NCBI GenBank assembly: GCA_050084985.1
Contig: JBITNC010000001.1
Coordinates: forward strand, 187,860,001-187,924,000
From: Nageia nagi
Taxonomy: Eukaryota > Pinophyta
DNA: 64,000 bases
Direction of reading: 5' to 3'
Shown: in pieces, positions 60,701-63,110 of the stretch
Position numbering within the stretch: the stretch's first letter is position 1
Layout: every line of letters begins with the position of its first letter
The notes under the pieces: model-generated
Databases searched by the model: none
Told to the model about the DNA's origin: nothing
The model's input: the letters and a program-made list of their open reading frames with translations, nothing else
Made by a program: the position numbers and the translations under genes

Positions 60701-62396
60701 TTCACATTGGCATATTGTTGGAAAATCATACTGATATTCAAAGATAACACGTTTACTTATTTCTAACATTAGACAGAGACTTGTCATTGTACTTTGCTAT
60801 GGAAAGATAAATAAAATATTTTGAGACTATTGTAACCTGATGTGTGAGATAATGATCAGGGTAGTTAACACAGAAGAAGTGTCCAACATGCTCACTGATT
60901 GATTCATCACGATCAGGAGGTACATTTCTGACCATGACCTGCAAAAAATTAGTAAAATCTAAGTAACAGAGTGGTAAGTTTGTATTATTCTCATTTTTTA
61001 ATAGAACCATCTGATAGCCACTGAATTCCATCAACAACCATATAAATGCAGATATGAAAGCTACTGTATCAAATACCTTCTAAAGAACCCTAGTTCTAAG
61101 ATTTAAATGATATGTCATTTTAGCATACTATCTGGTTGCATCTAATGTTCTATTTTCTTATTTTCAATTGCTATAATATCACTAACTTCAGATTTTACTT
61201 TACAGTCAACTGGGACATCTAAACCTGCTATTTTCAGGAATTATGTACCTATTGTCCATCTAGGGAATGTTAGGCATTATGTATTTCTGATCAGTTTCTA
61301 CAACATAATCCATATATGCTGTGATGGAAAATTATGTCTTATTCAATGCCTGCACCACTATCGACAATGACTCTAGGATTCAAGGTTAAGAATTTTCTGA
61401 TAAAGCAAACGATTATTAAATACTTGAAGTAACAAAAAATAAAACAATTGATTGGACATGAATTATCTACCTATTGTCTATCTAGGGAATGCCAGGCATT
61501 ATGTATTTCTGATCAGTTTCTACAACATAATCCATATATGCTGTGATGGAAAATTATGTCGTATTCAATGCCTGCACCACTATCGACAATGACTCTAGGA
61601 TTCAAGGTTAAGAATTTTCTGATAAAGCAAACGATTATTAAATACTTGAAGTAACAAAAAATAAAACAATTGATTGGACATGAATGTACATGGATCCAAT
61701 TGATATGATGACTCGAGACAACAATCTATTTCCCACTACCACACTCATGCACACGTACACAAACATGAAATAAGTAAAAACAGTATAGCTATGCAATCCA
61801 TTCCCAATAATAATTGATCAATTATCTAAGTTGTCAATGATAGGGACAAGCTTCTTATTTTTGCTCTCTGCTATCTATTGGTACTGAATAAAAGATTATT
61901 ATTCTGACAATATCTTTAAGTTTTCTCTACCAATATTTTTAAATCTTCTTGTACCTAGTTGTAAAAGTCAGGTTTCAAGGGGAAAGTTAGACTTATAACA
62001 TGAAAGTTGCAGAGTAATCATTTCATCTGTATAGATTTCAAGAGAAAAGTCATATACAATCAGAAAAGAAAAAAAAACCATTTTACTGACAATATCGATG
62101 GATCATGGATCTTACTGGTATTCTAAAAGTTTTATCATTTATTTGCAATGAGGCCCCTTATTCTCACAAACATACAAGATGATAATGGAACAGAAGAGCT
62201 TTCATTTCACAAAGAAAAAAGCATACGATAATGCATATAATATGTCATTTCTATTCTCACAGTGAATTGATCTGGACGCCGATGTCCTGATGCAAGAAAA
62301 CGCAGCCGCATTGTCGCTATGGTGTCATATTCAACATAAAGCACATAGCATGTCCATATGGCAAATACATATGCCATTACTAGATGGGCCCAATAC
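502..62396 (-). CDS. OSCA1-like: OSCA1/CSC1-like osmosensitive calcium-permeable channel (partial, 8 internal exons)
   Basis: Eight exons on the minus strand translate without a stop and match, in order, the plant OSCA1/CSC1 channel family. From established knowledge, these are dimeric plasma-membrane, mechanically/hyperosmotically gated cation channels related to TMEM16 and TMC. The exons cover the end of the first transmembrane block, the cytosolic RRM-like PHM7_cyt domain and most of the RSN1_7TM pore module. Intron phases agree at every junction: phase 0 for A/B, B/C, C/D, D/E and G/H; split codons for E/F and F/G. About 528 codons are present of roughly 770 usual for the family. The N-terminal exon(s) lie beyond 64000 and the C-terminal exon below position 1. 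Introns total about 60 kb and are full of transposons. No promoter or UTR is in the window. Subfamily OSCA1 is assigned by recalled similarity to Arabidopsis CSC1, not by search. The open frames suggest a functional gene. Confidence 0.95.
736..1985. other. intron sequence with degenerate CTCGG repeat
   Basis: No gene is seen. 1597-1730 is a short imprecise repeat of the type ACTCGGCAAAA / ACTTGGCTAGACTTG (both C-rich and A-rich words recur). A weaker trace of the same wording is at about 15088-15200. I do not recognise an element boundary. Confidence 0.5.
1985..4275 (-). pseudogene. LINE retrotransposon relic: endonuclease to reverse transcriptase and C-terminal region
   Basis: Read on the minus strand, scattered frames give LINE (non-LTR) pol motifs in the right order. 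An endonuclease motif-like VVILLDYFNAYI is near 3840-3900 (family LLGDFNA). RT motif A appears as VDFIKAFTIVPKH near 3495-3535. After a frameshift comes LFQRLQDIGILE...IYIDELEEFIC (3174-3479), the 'WQRLQDLGI' and 'LFGLYID' blocks. A degraded strand reads SLSYSQGSDALAHFYDLR where LYADDIVL would be. Near the 3' end, HEVEIEEHFIFRCPIYY (2141-2195) resembles the C-terminal reverse-transcriptase zinc-finger region of plant LINEs. Many stops and frameshifts are present, so it is dead. No poly-A tail or target duplication was located. Confidence 0.72.
2328..2450. repeat. 41-bp tandem repeat, three copies
   Basis: Three consecutive copies of a 41-bp unit beginning AAGTGATAA and containing CCATCCTCAATCCTCATGAA. 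Copies differ by one to three bases. It lies inside the LINE relic and looks like a local slippage expansion. Confidence 0.9.
4276..5584. other. intron sequence, nothing recognised
   Basis: AT-rich intronic DNA between the LINE relic and EL1. Open frames are short and carry no recognisable motif. Confidence 0.5.
6193..6370 (+). other. unrecognised open segment inserted in the EL1 leader
   Basis: Between leader blocks that match EL3 there is a stretch of different composition. It reads in one frame RTNPDDRELIIGVLKQLILL followed by KVVDKGYSRDAVRQFNVP. The amino-acid sequence looks coding rather than random, but I do not recognise it and it ends at a stop near 6367. It could be a captured exon fragment or chance. 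Confidence 0.35.
8847..8885 (+). promoter_or_regulatory. EL1 3' module box and TATA box
   Basis: GAGCAACACTTG (8847-8858) is followed about 20 bp later by TATAAATA (8878-8885) and a CATGGGGTC tract. The same order and wording recur in EL3 (GGGCAACACTTGG, TATAAATA, CATGGGGTC). It is the likely U3/R promoter of the unit. Confidence 0.7.
9365..9410 (+). repeat. 23-bp perfect tandem duplication in EL1 U5
   Basis: Two exact adjacent copies of a 23-bp unit starting GATGAATTGGATGAAATCCC. EL3 has a single copy at the equivalent place (TTGGATGAATTGGATGAAGA on its strand). Confidence 0.9.
9673..11120. other. intron sequence, no identifiable gene
   Basis: Short minus-strand frames at 10058-10279 and 10365-10562 contain plausible but unrecognised peptide text (for example CDSLAKIIKAYVE). 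I see no splice-consistent gene and no transposon motif. It could be the remains of an unidentified element. Confidence 0.4.
11130..11905 (-). mobile_element. EL6: possible EL-family fragment (low confidence)
   Basis: On the minus strand, near 11905, a TGTTGT start is followed by CCCCAAAATGGTGGCATTTTGGG (given here as arms CCCAAAATG and CATTTTGGG around 11826-11848). This is like the subterminal hairpin of EL1 and EL3. About 180 bp on there is TCTATAAAAGGGGAAG (11650-11666), almost the same promoter wording as EL4. No ORF, 3' module or target duplication was found. Confidence 0.35.
11906..13309. other. intron sequence, nothing recognised
   Basis: AT-rich sequence with only short unconvincing frames. 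No repeat structure or element ends were seen. Confidence 0.5.
13310..13855. repeat. threefold tandem repeat, unit about 204 bp (middle copy shortened)
   Basis: Copies begin at 13310, 13514 and 13650 with AAATAAATTGTACATATTTT and end with GATGAACCCCTA. The middle copy lacks about 65 bp around the AAAGATAAG..ACATACTCTAT portion. Copies are about 90 percent alike by eye. Confidence 0.88.
13925..14494. mobile_element. MULE-like MITE with long terminal inverted repeats
   Basis: The first and last roughly 110 bp are inverted copies. AGGCATTGTCTAACTAGAGA at the left pairs with the reverse complement of the right end (AGGCATTGTCTATCTAGGGA), and both continue through ATGGCCCCCTTCC and CTCGTGCACCTT to TGGGGTCCAT. 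The element is flanked by ATAAGTTA on both sides (13917-13924 and 14495-14502). One further shared base on each side makes the duplication 8-10 bp, compatible with a 9-bp Mutator-type site. It is about 570 bp with no transposase frame. Its interior carries CAATC/GATTG-rich text and the tRNA-like sequence at 14142. Confidence 0.85.
14142..14213 (+). tRNA. tRNA-Gln(CUG)-like sequence, probably a pseudogene or SINE head inside the MITE
   Basis: A 72-nt stretch aligns end to end with plant tRNA-Gln. The 5' GGTTTTC arm partly pairs with GCATACC (5 of 7). The A-box-like TCTAGTGGTTA is intact. The anticodon stem TTGGA/TCCAG has loop ATCTGAA, giving U33 and anticodon CUG. The B-box-like GAGTTCAAATC (14191-14201) is present, but the T stem has two mismatches. 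Discriminator A is at 14213. From established knowledge, A and B boxes form the internal Pol III promoter. The decayed T and acceptor stems argue against a working tRNA. Confidence 0.7.
14503..15680. other. intron sequence, nothing recognised
   Basis: No coding motif. 15088-15200 has a faint CTCAGCGAGTT / GAGTCAACCAAG wording like that at 1.6 kb. Confidence 0.5.
15681..16005 (-). CDS. OSCA1-like: OSCA1-like exon G: pore-region helices
   Basis: 325 nt: one base finishing an aspartate codon, then 108 codons. It encodes IPKTIGKTIPLKATFFITYI, then MVDGWAGIAGEILRLKPLII, the most conserved signature of the family. The LVKTEKDREKAMDPGSVGF loop and the helix pair LYFLLGLVYAVVTPILLPFI follow. It ends at FRHQ, with donor GTTGGT and an acceptor ending TTGCAG. 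Confidence 0.97.
16006..17369. other. intron sequence, nothing recognised
   Basis: No convincing frame or repeat was found in the start of the 5.35-kb intron. Confidence 0.5.
17380..17900 (+). repeat. diverged tandem duplication with a shared peptide-like frame
   Basis: 17380-17600 and about 17628-17893 are related. Both contain GGAATGTTA.TTAGATGTAT, then a frame reading MMYEVFFRAQKLLENSHHVL in the first copy and VMYELLLRACKLLGSNHRAL in the second, followed by HHPGL / HHSGL. Codon-level similarity suggests descent from a coding exon. I do not recognise the protein. Confidence 0.6.
17901..18980. other. intron sequence, nothing recognised
   Basis: Only short frames are present. The longest, at 18441-18758, has no family features. 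Confidence 0.45.
19000..20250 (+). pseudogene. decayed Ty1/copia pol fragment (RT to RNase H)
   Basis: Across several frames the order matches copia pol. A GMKAISVKWVYS-like 'KWV(F/Y)' block is near 19090-19130. KTLYGLQRAPKA (family SLYGLKQAPR) is near 19370-19400, then DSNDILYV. DATKYKQSISSVSYLM (family YR..IGSL.YL) is near 19676-19720, followed by FRYVEGTKSFGLE (family Y.KGT...GL) near 19820-19860. It is full of stops. No LTRs were recognised. The fragment runs into the 186-bp duplication. Confidence 0.72.
20143..20510. repeat. 186-bp tandem duplication
   Basis: Copy 1 (20143-20328) and copy 2 (20329 to about 20510) are nearly identical. Both start ATTATATCAAGCTGTTGTTT and run through ATGTCTTCACCAAACATCAT to TTACAGGGAAGAAA. 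It affects the tail of the copia relic, which contains the 'KHIDVKYHYI' RNase H-end wording. Confidence 0.92.
20760..21219. repeat. 230-bp tandem duplication
   Basis: Copy 1 (20760-20989) and copy 2 (20990-21219) begin ATTTGGGCAATT and end GAAATACTCTGATCTC, with only a handful of differences. It sits about 140 bp from exon F, in the intron downstream of it. Confidence 0.93.
21357..21602 (-). CDS. OSCA1-like: OSCA1-like exon F: central membrane helices
   Basis: 246 nt with split codons at both ends. It encodes KVIKAFIVGFLPGLALKLFL, then IFLPTILMFMSKIEGH, a charged loop SELERSSARKYYYF and a helix containing VNVFLGSIITGTAFEQL. This matches the RSN1_7TM core. The donor GTAAGT is consensus and the acceptor is GTGCAG. 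The acceptor region is duplicated 160 bp upstream in the transcript (21743-21790). Confidence 0.96.
21583..21790. repeat. 160-bp tandem duplication carrying the exon F acceptor, split by EL2
   Basis: 21583-21742 is copy 1. Copy 2 starts at 21743, is interrupted at 21790 by EL2, and resumes at 29192-29300. Both copies contain TTTATGACTTTCCTGCACAC, that is, the exon F start and its splice acceptor. Alignment of the resumed part (GAATGCAAGTAAAATATAGA) to copy 1 is colinear, which fixes both ends of EL2. Confidence 0.88.
21967..23660 (+). repeat. EL2 leader: array of about 11 GGCGC-capped hairpin units
   Basis: Units of about 50 bp recur near 21967, 22190, 22535, 22650, 22728, 22835, 22948, 23130, 23310, 23450 and 23600. 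Consensus parts are a G(Y)GCATG start, AGTGAAAAAGCACTCATC in the middle and GGTGCGCCYA at the end. The start and end are inverted complements (TAGGCGCA against TGCGCCTA). The centre can also pair: in the first unit GTGAGTGC TTTT GCACTCAC is perfect. Spacing is irregular, 80-340 bp. Confidence 0.8.
22461..22474 (+). promoter_or_regulatory. TATA box in the EL2 leader
   Basis: GCTATAAAAGGGGGG within the leader, about 1.5 kb before the coding region. A second, TATAAATA at 23071, lies about 890 bp before the ATG. EL3 has a comparable leader TATA about 750 bp before its ORF. Either could drive the ORF independently of the 3' module. Confidence 0.5.
23963..27412 (+). pseudogene. EL2 ORF: unknown EL-family protein of about 1,150 codons, broken
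   Basis: I do not recognise this protein family. From ATG 23963 the frame reads MSSRTTFTPSKSKK, meets TAG at 24014, continues to TGA at 24401, shifts near 24500 and again near 25200, then stays in one frame to about 27175 with point stops (25482, 25812 and later) and shifts once more. Layout: an N-terminal region of about 480 residues with conserved blocks (AFPDLCYEVAKYC; AIRWSKVINDAL; LVYLLLHGK; HADFYL; TYIRVYG; YASDRLILMEFAK); a Ser/Pro and very acidic linker (DEEDIEE...EEDDDGEE, SLGGSGGDEEDEG); then lysine/glutamate-rich coiled-coil text (EVRRLKKELTTSRKTIKEFQ). EL3 carries a homologue with the same order. No reverse transcriptase, integrase, protease or zinc knuckle is seen. It may be a gag-like or captured host gene. 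Confidence 0.8.
27949..28222 (+). promoter_or_regulatory. EL2 3' module: GGGCAAC box, TATA box and U5 hairpin
   Basis: GGGCAACGTTGC (27949-27960), TATATAA (27991-27997) and hairpin GAAAACT AAG AGTTTTC (28206-28222). Order and spacing parallel EL1 and EL3, where TATA-to-hairpin distances are about 223 and 250 bp. Confidence 0.6.
29300..29785. other. intron sequence, nothing recognised
   Basis: Unique AT-rich intron sequence between the resumed duplication copy and exon E. Confidence 0.5.
29786..30126 (-). CDS. OSCA1-like: OSCA1-like exon E: end of cytosolic domain and first pore helices
   Basis: 341 nt, 113 codons plus two bases. It starts AAAERERV and carries SIMPVAFVSFKSRLGAAVCA and NPTLWLTEWAPEPRDVYW, both strongly diagnostic of OSCA proteins. 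A hydrophobic stretch around AAAVFFLVFFFMIPIAFVQS and the SLANIEGIEK loop follow. In the SFKSR segment a leucine stands where most relatives have tryptophan. The donor is taken as GTAAGC two bases after the GAA codon, because exon F begins with one leftover base, so the split codon is valine. Confidence 0.96.
30127..31675. other. intron sequence, nothing recognised
   Basis: No element ends or motif-bearing frames. A minus-strand frame at 30953-31177 has an acidic coiled-coil-like run (SAEEVSRYLLEKSQEKLDVF) that I cannot assign and that could be chance. Confidence 0.45.
32691..32707 (+). promoter_or_regulatory. EL4 leader TATA box
   Basis: TCTATAAAAAGGGGAAG lies about 190 bp before the EL4 ATG at 32884. 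The same wording, with one A fewer, is found on the minus strand of the possible EL6 fragment. Confidence 0.6.
32884..33409 (+). pseudogene. EL4 ORF: unknown lysine/glutamate-rich protein with one in-frame stop
   Basis: ATG at 32884 gives MAETNSKELENEVKPKKLMT and continues for 119 codons to a TAA at 33241. The same frame then stays open for about 55 more codons (NPEEEDTLPKPHRPQEGM ... ADELVDAN) to TGA near 33407. So this looks like one protein of about 173 residues with a single nonsense change. It is charged and low in hydrophobics, with no signal peptide, membrane segment or known motif. No resemblance to the EL2/EL3 protein was seen. If the TAA is original, the product is 119 residues. Confidence 0.6.
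34595..36119. other. intron sequence, nothing recognised
   Basis: AT-rich sequence with no motif-bearing frame. It borders the LINE ORF1 relic on the right. Confidence 0.45.
36120..37250 (+). pseudogene. LINE/L1-type ORF1 relic with CCHC knuckle
   Basis: In one frame from about 36342 the text reads NIIARIAKSIGTSIVVDSIT, then LLATKFYVNVDLTKDLSWKI and, past a stop, a zinc knuckle CNICKIIGHAIRDC (spacing C-x2-C-x4-H-x4-C, 36550-36591). This order (DUF4283-like region then CCHC) is typical of ORF1 of plant L1-type LINEs. 36600-36720 contains a short duplicated AAGCCAAAATATCT...CAACAAACAAACCAACAATTA segment. Stops and frameshifts show it is dead, and ORF2 is not seen. Confidence 0.75.
37351..38344 (+). 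mobile_element. EL5: 5' part of an EL-family unit
   Basis: Start TGTTCTAGCTAGTACAACA (37351) with a perfect subterminal hairpin CCCCAAAT (37372-37379) / ATTTGGGG (37388-37395), then GGGGACCC as in EL1. It has leader-type words CTTGCGCCAACC. It breaks off near 38345 where the LTR-element internal sequence begins. No ORF, 3' module or target duplication was found. Confidence 0.55.
37505..37660. repeat. 81-bp period duplication in EL5 leader
   Basis: Two copies, starting 37505 and 37586, share a 50-bp identical core beginning GACACCCATCATATCCACCC and ending CCAAGGACTCT. A GGTCTAGCATTCC word follows each. Confidence 0.9.
38634..39620 (-). repeat. left LTR copy
   Basis: 987 bp, direct repeat of 43356-44300. 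The outer TG has decayed to TA at its low-coordinate end (TATAATGATCC against TGTAATGATCT). It contains about 40 bp near 39090-39170 not present in the other copy. Confidence 0.85.
40496..40559. repeat. 32-bp perfect tandem duplication
   Basis: Two adjacent copies starting CATGAACTGTTGCAAAAATC, in the 3' interior of the LTR element. Around them (39.7-41.0 kb) are weaker repeated peptide-like texts of the type WDxxRRQN.R.R.Y.DQ.L. Confidence 0.88.
41210..43165 (-). pseudogene. unknown ORF region of the LTR element, with a duplicated domain
   Basis: Minus-strand frames in series: MNNRLEQLLCMKTTQGENLA with an EEEEMEALYLEYQGR coiled text (43165-42899), then 42969-42673, 42706-42437, 42175-41840, 41909-41421 and 41413-41210, offset by frameshifts. 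The first part could be gag-like. I do not recognise the rest (for example FLDRKKHIYCWLEKQF; FNKANSMKFLGRQF-like text at 41.6 kb). Two segments resemble each other: DLEDKSNLLLHKADF...GSNSDFYDTNSLTWHS (42.66-42.48 kb) and DLEGKSKLFLHGAEF...VNSDFCMHYGNSLSFWHS (41.33-41.15 kb). This indicates an internal duplication of about 70 residues. Confidence 0.5.
43356..44300 (-). repeat. right LTR copy
   Basis: 945 bp, ends TGTAATGATC and CACTACA on the plus strand. A 35-50 bp stretch near 43755-43830 is not in the left copy. Confidence 0.87.
44301..44612 (-). pseudogene. Ty3/gypsy reverse transcriptase fragment (C-terminal side)
   Basis: Minus-strand frames give, in order, KIAIKTML (family DI.KT.F), LCFALATTIMRLLNHV (family PFGL.NAP.TFMRLMN.V), YLDDFVASLDEILVFSKRW (family FVVVYLDDILVFSKT.) and KQSFSYLGHVVGGEIDVAMM (family YLGHVV...I.V). 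At least two frameshifts. It is bounded on the left by the LTR at 44300 and on the right by the copia LTR at 44613, so both inserted into this gypsy copy. Confidence 0.78.
44613..44859 (+). repeat. copia 5' LTR
   Basis: 247 bp, TGTTAGACACC...AAATTCA. It contains AATATAGTAAATTTGC and a CTCATCTTGAATCTAATACA tract shared with the 3' LTR. Confidence 0.85.
44860..45458. other. copia leader region and unassigned sequence left of EL3
   Basis: PBS-like word at 44864, then a degenerate GAAGACCAAGAACTCTT repeat (44885-44975, about four units). 45300-45458 is GC-richer, with AGACCCTATGTGGACGA also found at 52701 on the other side of EL3. Confidence 0.5.
46529..46565 (-). promoter_or_regulatory. EL3 3' module box and TATA box
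   Basis: On the minus strand: GGGCAACACTTGG (46565-46553) followed by TATAAATA (46536-46529) and CCCCATGGGGTC. Same layout as EL1 and EL2. Confidence 0.72.
46935..49970 (-). pseudogene. EL3 ORF: unknown EL-family protein of about 1,010 codons, broken
   Basis: Homologue of the EL2 protein in the same position of the unit. ATG at 49970 follows CCACAGGTTTGAATC and gives MSIDKKNKELQMEKLVKISL, open for 306 codons to 49050. It is frameshifted there, then open to TAG at 48841 and on to 48403, with further shifts to 46935. Blocks shared with EL2: FPELCLEVARYC; IRWSKVISDYL; FYMSSYLVFLLLHGK; HADFYLEETDVTYIRVYG; YASDRFILMEFC; SLGGDGGNEEDE; YISMKDNSI; LRELKRELVEKRKLI (coiled coil); YLETKDINVLKSGK at the end. 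The linker is acidic (SDSEDEYEIDE). No known enzymatic or capsid motif was seen. The sequence is less decayed than in EL2. Confidence 0.82.
50720..50732 (-). promoter_or_regulatory. EL3 leader TATA-like box
   Basis: CCTATAAATTCCC on the minus strand, about 750 bp before the ORF start. Position and wording are comparable to the leader TATA of EL2, and it could be the promoter of the ORF. Between it and the ATG a CCACAG|GTTTG acceptor-like site lies just before the start, so an untranslated intron is possible. Confidence 0.45.
50835..51770. repeat. EL3 leader: periodic TAGGCGC ... GCGCCTA units
   Basis: On the plus strand, units of about 57 bp open with CTAGGCGCCAATTTTCAC (50953), GTTAGGCGCCTTTTTC (51147), CTAGGTGCCATTTTTCAC (51328) or CTAGACGCCAAAATGC (51514). 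They close with AAACCTACGCCTGA (51000), AAACCTTCGCCTAGC (51192), AAACTTGCGCCTAGC (51370) or AAACTGTGCCTAGC (51555). Period is about 185 bp. Openings and closings are inverted complements. Confidence 0.75.
52707..53356. other. GC-richer sequence between EL3 and copia gag, unassigned
   Basis: It contains repeated ACCCTA/GGACC words (TGTTGGACCC, TGTGGACCCG, GTGGACCCCACC) and no frame I recognise. It should be copia leader or an older insert. Confidence 0.4.
53357..57441 (+). pseudogene. copia gag-pol, broken
   Basis: Gag starts at ATG 53357 (MNSLVSIVGVVLTRKENYP, DUF4219/UBN2-like), frameshifts near 53690 and continues to 54189. Its knuckle is degraded (CVPYDEKGHDSSTC; second cysteine replaced by tyrosine). 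A protease-like LLDTSATCHM is near 54290 (family LLDSGATSHM). A pre-integrase block is at 54690-54840. Integrase LRSDNGGRYTSNEF and NGVAERMNKTLLNMTRAM are at 55045-55210. RT parts: KPIGCKWVCKNKYK (56045-56090), KSLHGLKQAPHIWYEKL, YLMVYVDDLLIS (56500-56530, catalytic DD present) and HLHYYLGVEVTQ (56587). An RNase H-end HCSTDEQTTNIFTKVL is at 57324-57372. Several stops and frameshifts make it non-autonomous. Confidence 0.9.
57442..57689 (+). repeat. copia 3' LTR
   Basis: 248 bp, TGTTAAACACTTG...AAATCCA, preceded by polypurine TAGGGGGGGA (57431-57440). Confidence 0.86.
57690..57800 (-). pseudogene. Ty3/gypsy reverse transcriptase fragment (N-terminal side)
   Basis: Minus-strand text SSMVLVLEKE (family SSPVLLVKKKDG) and, nearest the LTR, LDYTKYFTNL (family DLL..AKYFTKLDL). 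These motifs lie upstream of those at 44301-44612 in a gypsy RT. The two pieces look like one RT split by the copia insertion. Short and decayed. Confidence 0.5.
57801..59925. other. intron sequence, nothing recognised
   Basis: AT-rich intron next to exon D. No element ends or coding motifs were seen. Confidence 0.5.
59926..60006 (-). CDS. OSCA1-like: OSCA1-like exon D: cytosolic 'GxxGxxVDAI' segment
   Basis: 81 nt, 27 codons, phase 0. It encodes KGFLGLWGERVDAIDFYTTV, then IDSLTKE. It corresponds to the family segment G.LGL.G..VDAI. The donor GTGAGT is consensus. The next intron, 29,799 bp, is the largest in the window and contains EL4, EL5, the copia element and EL3. Confidence 0.95.
60201..60320 (-). 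CDS. OSCA1-like: OSCA1-like exon C: cytosolic helical insert
   Basis: 120 nt, 40 codons, phase 0. It encodes VVYNANKLAKIVQKKESLKD, then a WLAYNQNKYER segment ending PLTK. This fits the lysine-rich helices between the strands of the cytosolic domain (family pattern V.NANKLA.LV.KK..L..WL). The acceptor ends TTGTAG and the donor is GTACAT. Confidence 0.95.
60837..60938 (-). CDS. OSCA1-like: OSCA1-like exon B: start of cytosolic PHM7_cyt domain
   Basis: 102 nt, 34 codons, phase 0 at both ends. It encodes VMVRNVPPDRDESISEHVG followed by a VNYPDHYLTHQ segment, the typical 'VRNVPPD..ES' beta strand of the RRM-like cytosolic domain. The acceptor is TTTTTTGCAG and the donor GTTACA. Confidence 0.96.
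61239..61682. repeat. 222-bp tandem duplication in intron A-B
   Basis: Copies 61239-61460 and 61461-61682 both begin AATTAT.TACCTATTGTC and end GATTGATTGGACATG-like text. Only about five differences are visible, so it is young. Confidence 0.94.
62261..62396 (-). CDS. OSCA1-like: OSCA1-like exon A: transmembrane helix and entry to cytosolic domain
   Basis: 136 nt: one base completing the previous codon, then 45 codons. It begins after an acceptor ending GCAG and encodes a helix starting YWAHLVMAYVFAIWTCYVLY. It continues to FLASGHRRPDQFT, a hallmark of the family just before the cytosolic domain. The donor is GTGAGA. The preceding exon would supply the first two bases of the split codon and is not visible up to 64000. 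Confidence 0.95.
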
Positions 62397-62789
62397 CTGC
62401 AACGCAGTTAAAGATCAAGCAGTTATTCTTGTAAAATAATAATGCTGAAAACTTTCACCAACTAGAATTGAAAATGAAAATATCAAACAATAAGTCTCAT
62501 TCATTGTTGTGTATACTGTATATTTTAGTTTGAGTTATGTCATGTTCCTTTTTCTTCAAAAGATGCTTGCATGAAATTAAATATACGGAAAAATTGCACT
62601 AAATTGCAGACTGCAAAATGTCTGCTAAATCCAATTGGCAAAACTCTCGTATCAAAATGCAGCTGAGAGTTCTGAAGCCCAAAAACTATTGTAAATTACA
62701 TAAGGACTTCCTTGCTGCAAATCATTCAACTCCAGACCCTATCAATTTGAAGAAATAATCACAAGTAGTTTCCAGATGTGTACAACTCA

Positions 62790-63110
62790 CAGAGATGAGC
62801 AAGCATATTTACCATCAAATGTGAACTTCTCCCCATCAAGAAGGTCTAATCCAAATTTTTCTAGGGCAGTTAGTTTATTGGCGCCCAATGTGTGCTACAG
62901 TGAGAACTCTGCCGTCTTTCTCCCACTGAATTAGTTGATTGAAATATTTAGCTATTACTGACGATGAATTGACCTCATTCCTAATTTTAAAATTACCTAC
63001 TTTGAGGCCATGGGGCAAGAAACTATTTCCATGGTTAAAGAAGAAACATATGCAGCAGCGGCAGAAGCACAAGGATCCTCACAAACCACACTAATTAGTC
63101 ATTTGATACA
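62790..63110 (-). other. possible gene fragment of unknown origin
   Basis: Minus-strand frames read SSVIAKYFNQLIQWEKDGRV then LTVAHIGRQ (62875-63072). In the next frame, NKLTALEKFGLDLLDGEKFT continues to about 62780. The text looks coding, with a frameshift at the junction, but I cannot name the protein. It is not part of the OSCA protein. No splice sites or element boundaries were found. Confidence 0.35.
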
